The notes under the pieces were generated by a model. That model had not been told where the DNA came from, searched no databases, and was given only the letters and a program-made list of their open reading frames with translations. 22,163 nucleotides of DNA from Priapulus caudatus (lineage: Eukaryota; Priapulida; Priapulimorpha; Priapulimorphida; Priapulidae), in contig NW_014577074.1 in assembly GCF_000485595.1 (NCBI RefSeq), forward strand, positions 1,110,099-1,132,261. Direction: 5' to 3'. Within the stretch, counting starts at the first letter, position 1; every line of letters begins with the position of its first letter. A program made the position numbers and the translations under genes. This document shows positions 18,311 to 22,163 of the stretch, piece by piece.

Positions 18311-18370
18311 CCCCACTCGCTGGCCTGTCTGTATACTATATATCGACTTTTTTTATTCGTGCTACGATTT
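18311..18370. repeat. Helitron-like family, segment B, copy 1
   Basis: CCCCACTCGCTGGCCTGTCT, then GTATACTATATA, then TTATTCGTGCTACGAT. It matches 18490-18555 and includes a TCTGTATACTATATA start like many Helitron 5' ends. The shared sequence reaches about 18 bp upstream of that TC, so either the element starts earlier or a larger segment was copied. Confidence 0.7.
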
Positions 18371-18489
18371 CAGAATCCATTGTACCATTCGAAAGCTATG
18401 CCTTTTCTGATTCAGTAGAAAAATTCCTTTATTTCAATGTGTATGGTTGCGCGCCAAGCATTCACTAGACAATATCCAATGGACACAGA

Positions 18490-18950
18490 CCCCACTCGCT
18501 GGCCTGTCTCTATCTATACTATATACCCAATTTCGTTTATTCATCCTACGATCTGACAATGGATAGCTGTACGTGGTGAGCTCAACAGTTCGAGACGCCA
18601 GCAATCTCTACATATTTCCACCAGACAATAACACGCAAACCATTGTTTATCAAGAGGTTTTCAAATGAAAACTGCAACCCATTCGTACATGCTGTTATAA
18701 TAACTTTTTCTCATTTCCACCATATTACTATTATGTTCCAGGGGTTCTAAGTTGGGTTCTGCTGTCATATAAATGTCATACGTAACAGTTTTTCCCCATG
18801 CTTATTATCTTATTACACTCATTTGTAAATATTGATATTGTGTGCAATGTTATATTGTCGATTTTTACCCAATGTTCCTATTGTGTCCAATTATTAGTAG
18901 TATGAATTAGTAGCACGATTTTACCCAGCGCAGCGGGTACCCGCAGCTAG
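18490..18950 (+). mobile_element. Non-autonomous Helitron-like element
   Basis: The 3' end is well formed: GCGGGTACCCGC palindrome (18933-18944), AG, then CTAG (18947-18950) followed by T. The 5' end is probably at 18513, A|TCTATACTATATACCC, which fits the TC start and A-T insertion rule and gives 438 bp. Segment B (18490-18555) overlaps this start, and segment A (18642-18833) lies in the middle. No Rep/helicase frame is present, so any mobility would need an autonomous partner. The 5' boundary is less certain than the 3' end. Confidence 0.6.
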
Positions 18951-20317
18951 TATCTTATAAACCTTTTTACGACTTCCGAAGGCGGCGCATCTACAGTGGA
19001 AATTTATTCGTAGCCTATTATAGAATAGCCTATATAGTGCTCATAGCACTGTGAGGTAACGCATATGGATGGAATATTGCTGAAGTAATATGTGGTATAA
19101 CACCAGGAGATAACATAGGTAAACGTTTGAGTATTCCGTTCAATGTAGCGTTTCAAACCTCATCACGTTCGTCTGATATATAGTGCCATAGCTTCTGCCA
19201 CAGTGTCGGTGGTTTGGTTTGCTTACATTTATGAAATTGGTGCCATGGTTATTGATGCCATGAAAAGTAACTTTCCGTTTCTCCGCTATGCACGTTTAGA
19301 TTCACACGAAGTGGGCGTTGCCCCTCCCCCACACACATGCACAGGAGATGCATTGAAGTATTCCAATCATGTTTCGTTGAAATCATTTAGCAATCAAGTA
19401 GGATTCGGCCACCTAGGAATTTGCCCCGACAGCTGCCTTGAGCATTCGTTTTCTTCCCAACTGACACTCGTGATTTCGTGTACCTATTAGCTTCACGATC
19501 CTTTTATTATGTTTTCGATGCAATCACCTTCAAAATAAGCTGGGCATTTTGATATTTTAGACAAAAGTCATTGCTGCGTTAGGGTAGATTTTTTCATCGC
19601 ATAGTTCACGAACCTATCGTGAGAAACCTCTAGAGGGCTTAACATTTCCCCCTAAGTGTCCCTCATATTCAATGAATCACAAAAATAGCGATCTTTTAAA
19701 GGTCACACCTGCTTCTGCAAGTATATGAAAATGTCACGGTTGAAGAATAAGGTTCAATAGGTCATGTCTCCATTTTATTATTTGATAAATTTATACATAA
19801 AAAATGTATTTGTTACATAACAAATACGTAAATAAGTGCTAAAGACACATAATTTATTCCCACCCTAACATATAACACATAATTTATTTTCTCTATGATT
19901 GTGATAGCGCGTTTCTAAGCATGCCTACGGCAATGCCCATGCAAATTTATGTTACGGATGAAACGAATCATTGGATGAGGTGTAATTTCGGGTTACAGAA
20001 CAAAGATTAGTTTCGAGGTTAGGAAATAGTAATAATACCCTTCGATCACGTGTTATATAAAGCTAAGTATTGTTAAAGTACTTCGTCAATTTTTGCACCG
20101 TCTCACGTACGTAGTTGCGCGCTTGTGCTAGCATGTTGGAATATGCATGACGAGGAATAACGCGAGAATATAAAACACTAGTAATACGGGAAGATGTTTT
20201 ATATGGTTGCCATTCAGTCAAAAGATGGCAGCACCGTGCTGAAAACTCATTCGCGATTGTGCAGCGTGGCTTCACCGCAACGTGAGTTGTCTGCTTTACT
20301 AGTTCCAAGTAAATGCA
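18951..20317. other. No gene recognised
   Basis: AT-leaning unique sequence. A 95-codon + frame (19203-19490) has no family resemblance. GTATTTGTTA-CA-TAACAAATAC at 19806-19827 is a perfect 10-bp inverted repeat, and ACACATAATTTATT recurs about 30 bp apart near 19847 and 19877. No exon or transposon end was assigned. Confidence 0.45.
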
Positions 20318-20470
20318 ACGCACGCGCGTACACGCATACGAAGACGCATGCGCGTACGGCACACACGCACGAGCCCGCATGCACGCATGCACACATGCAC
20401 GGACGTGTAGGAATGGATGAACACATATCTATGCACGCGCACACACCTACTTACGTATTCACGCACATAA
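20318..20470. repeat. Degenerate CA/GCAC-rich tract
   Basis: ACGCGCGTACACGCATACG, GCACACACGCACG and ATGCACGCATGCACAC words in mostly alternating purine-pyrimidine order. Opposite in orientation to the GT tract at 17362-17530. Cys/Val frames on the minus strand are artefacts. Confidence 0.85.
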
Positions 20471-21599
20471 CCACGCACGCAAGCATTGCCAGATGTGATG
20501 CTACTTATTTGAAAGAGCTCAATTCCATTCATCCGAGACAAACATTGAAAATGCCCCTATAACTGAAATCGTGTTTCGGTCCACTCACATACAATACCTC
20601 TAGACAATTGTTCACAAATGTAACAACATATTATGAGAATTGAGCTGTTGCTACTCTTGAGAAATCTTACAGAATAGCTGTGTTGTGGGCTTGGGACAGA
20701 CGCGCGTAACACAGCGTTTTTGGCGGAAATAGAAAAAAGCAAAATAGGTGCAGGCGCTAAAAATTGAAATGTTTTCGTAAAAAAACTGCATCAAACTAAT
20801 TTATCTGCATAAGATTATTAAATTAAATTTGAATAATTAACATTGTAATTAAACATCAAATTTACTTTACTAGTAAAAATACATTTCATCAAATAAATAA
20901 TTACCCGCGTACCGAAGTTTTCCATGTTGTGAGGGATTTGCCCTGTGCATTCTCGCCGTGTTTGGGGTTGAACGGAGGAGGTTTAGCAACAGATAGGAAG
21001 CTTATTCTACGTGGATTATACAATAACATTGGATGAATTCTACATGTAATCAAGGAAAGCGTAACTATAATGTTATTATTCAAATGGTTCAACATCGAAA
21101 ATTACAATAATATTCTGTTATTTCTCGTTTTGCCTACTTTGACAACGTTGTAGGTACTGCAATTGTTCCAATCATTATATAAAAATATCAGTTGAAACTG
21201 TGCTTAAAGCTTGTTATAAGCGTATTACCTTCTTTTTTTAATTAATTTAATTAATCTCCCAGCGTAAATTAGAGCGCTGTTCAGCTGAGCTCATTACGCA
21301 AATTTCGAGTAAAATACTGAGTATACATAATGCTGCTACTTAGCCTACGGAACAGCGATATTATCATGCCCAAGCACCATGACTATTGTACGCGAAATAT
21401 CGCCATACTTCTGACCTTTTATGCTTCATAATTTTCTTTGTCATGGATCACAACTACATGTCACTAACAAGACATTTATGGCATACGTCCGCCCACCTAC
21501 TCACCACGTGATACGTAGTAAAACGAGTGCAACTATAGTAGAGCATGTATATCATCGTTGATATGCGTGCTCTGATAGCTGTTCATAAATGTGACGTCG
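20471..21599. other. No gene recognised
   Basis: AT-rich unique DNA, especially 20760-20900 and 21170-21250 (AATTAATTTAATTAAT). No exon, RNA gene or transposon end identified. Confidence 0.5.
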
Positions 21600-21944
21600 C
21601 TACCTCACCTAGCACGCATGCGCGCGGTCGTCTGCTCCGCTGCGGAGAATTGCGGGTCCGTTCTAAACGATATCGATCGCAAGCGGCGGCGAGTGGCGAG
21701 CGGTAATCGCGTCGCTTGCGTAATAAGACGTCGACGAACACGATGAACACAGCAACCACCGGTGAGATGTGCGGCTCACGGTTACTGTAAACCAGCCGTA
21801 GCGAACTACTATCAACGGCGGAGATGAACTCGGCCCGTGTGTCGCGCTACTCGCTCGCCGTGTAGAGAGAAGCGACGCGCGCGCTAAGCCTGTGAACGTT
21901 GGTGAGCGATCGCGGACGGCGGCAGGTCGGCTCTGTGGTTCTAT
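21600..21944 (+). promoter_or_regulatory. CpG-rich region upstream of a putative first exon
   Basis: Composition shifts sharply from AT-rich to GC- and CpG-rich (GCATGCGCGCGG, CGATATCGATCG, GCGACGCGCGCGC). This fits a TATA-less promoter and 5' UTR. Several short upstream ATGs occur, one at 21743 leading to ACCG|GTGAGA, which could be an alternative start exon. A 98-codon minus frame is taken as a composition shadow. Confidence 0.35.
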
Positions 21945-21990
21945 ATGAATTACGCGCACGCCTCATCGATGATTGGCAGCGACGGAACAG
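21945..21990 (+). CDS. Putative first coding exon of a further + strand gene (partial)
   Basis: ATG at 21945 opens 15 codons (MNYAHASSMIGSDGT) and ends at AACAG|GTAAGC, a near-ideal donor in phase 1. An in-frame TGA lies upstream at 21903, so the ORF can start here or at a nearby upstream codon. The sequence is too short to assign a product. It could start a new gene, or be an alternative first exon for downstream exons outside the window; the phase equals that of the gene at 11595-14981. Confidence 0.35.
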
Positions 21991-22096
21991 GTAAGCGAAG
22001 CAACCGTTCGGCTAGGAATAGTAAATAAAAAGTAAAAATAGTAACTAGTAAAAATAGGAACGTAAAGAGATATAGTGTCGAGGGAATAACAATAAG

Positions 22097-22163
22097 AGAG
22101 AGAGAGAGAGAGAGAGAGGGAAAGTCAATGAGAGCGCAAGAGAGACAGACAGACGAGAGAGAG
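22097..22163. repeat. (GA)n-rich tract at window end
   Basis: A pure GA run of about 12 units, then interrupted AGAGACAGACAG steps to the last base. It continues beyond the window. Confidence 0.92.

Noticed and set aside
19203-19490. 95-codon + frame
   Set aside because: No recognisable family, ordinary length for chance in this composition, and no coding bias.

Overview
The window looks like nuclear DNA from an animal, most likely a marine or other non-vertebrate metazoan. The signs are GT-AG exons in a mostly non-coding landscape, very dense microsatellites and minisatellites, small inverted-repeat DNA transposons, a Helitron-type element, and no bacterial-style gene packing, rRNA or operons. 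I cannot name the species. Nearly all long open frames are products of simple repeats and should not be read as proteins.

The one coherent gene I can support is on the + strand at about 11595-14981 and runs past the last exon found. Three exons (11595-11685, 12939-13112, 14673-14981) all break codons in phase 1, so they join in frame. Joining exons 1 and 2 completes a 20-residue hydrophobic segment near the N-terminus. Exon 3 has strong GC3 bias and a long Asp/Glu-rich stretch. The predicted product is an N-terminally membrane-anchored, acidic soluble-domain protein of unknown family; the C-terminal exons were not found. Its introns hold mobile and repeated DNA: a TCGCGAA-rich inverted-repeat element and a hAT-like element in intron 1, and a palindromic element plus an ~840-bp 21-bp minisatellite in intron 2. 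The minisatellite runs directly into the exon 3 splice acceptor. A second copy of the palindromic element lies just past exon 3.

Layout: 1-5200 is low-complexity-rich (TG, CA, CT, TTG, TA, CTG/TTG and CT/CTGT tracts) between featureless AT-balanced DNA. 5458-6190 holds a tRNA-Arg-like sequence, a GGGATG-type tract and a possible Helitron 3' end. 6738-7812 is a 1.07-kb GT-rich, strand-asymmetric tract. 8512-9757 is an unusual nested palindromic repeat array, the most distinctive repeat here. 10037-10785 has a hairpin and an 11-bp minisatellite. 11595-15226 is the gene with its intronic elements. 15269-17632 has a 16-bp repeat, a GC-rich island and simple repeats. 18010-18950 is a Helitron-like repeat cluster. 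21600-21990 is a CpG-rich stretch ending in a possible first coding exon (15 codons, GTAAGC donor), perhaps the start of another + strand gene that leaves the window.

I saw no complete gene, no viral genes, no CRISPR array and no recognisable new defence or biosynthetic system. The points most worth checking are the palindromic array at 8512-9757 and the minisatellite-to-splice-site junction at 14672.
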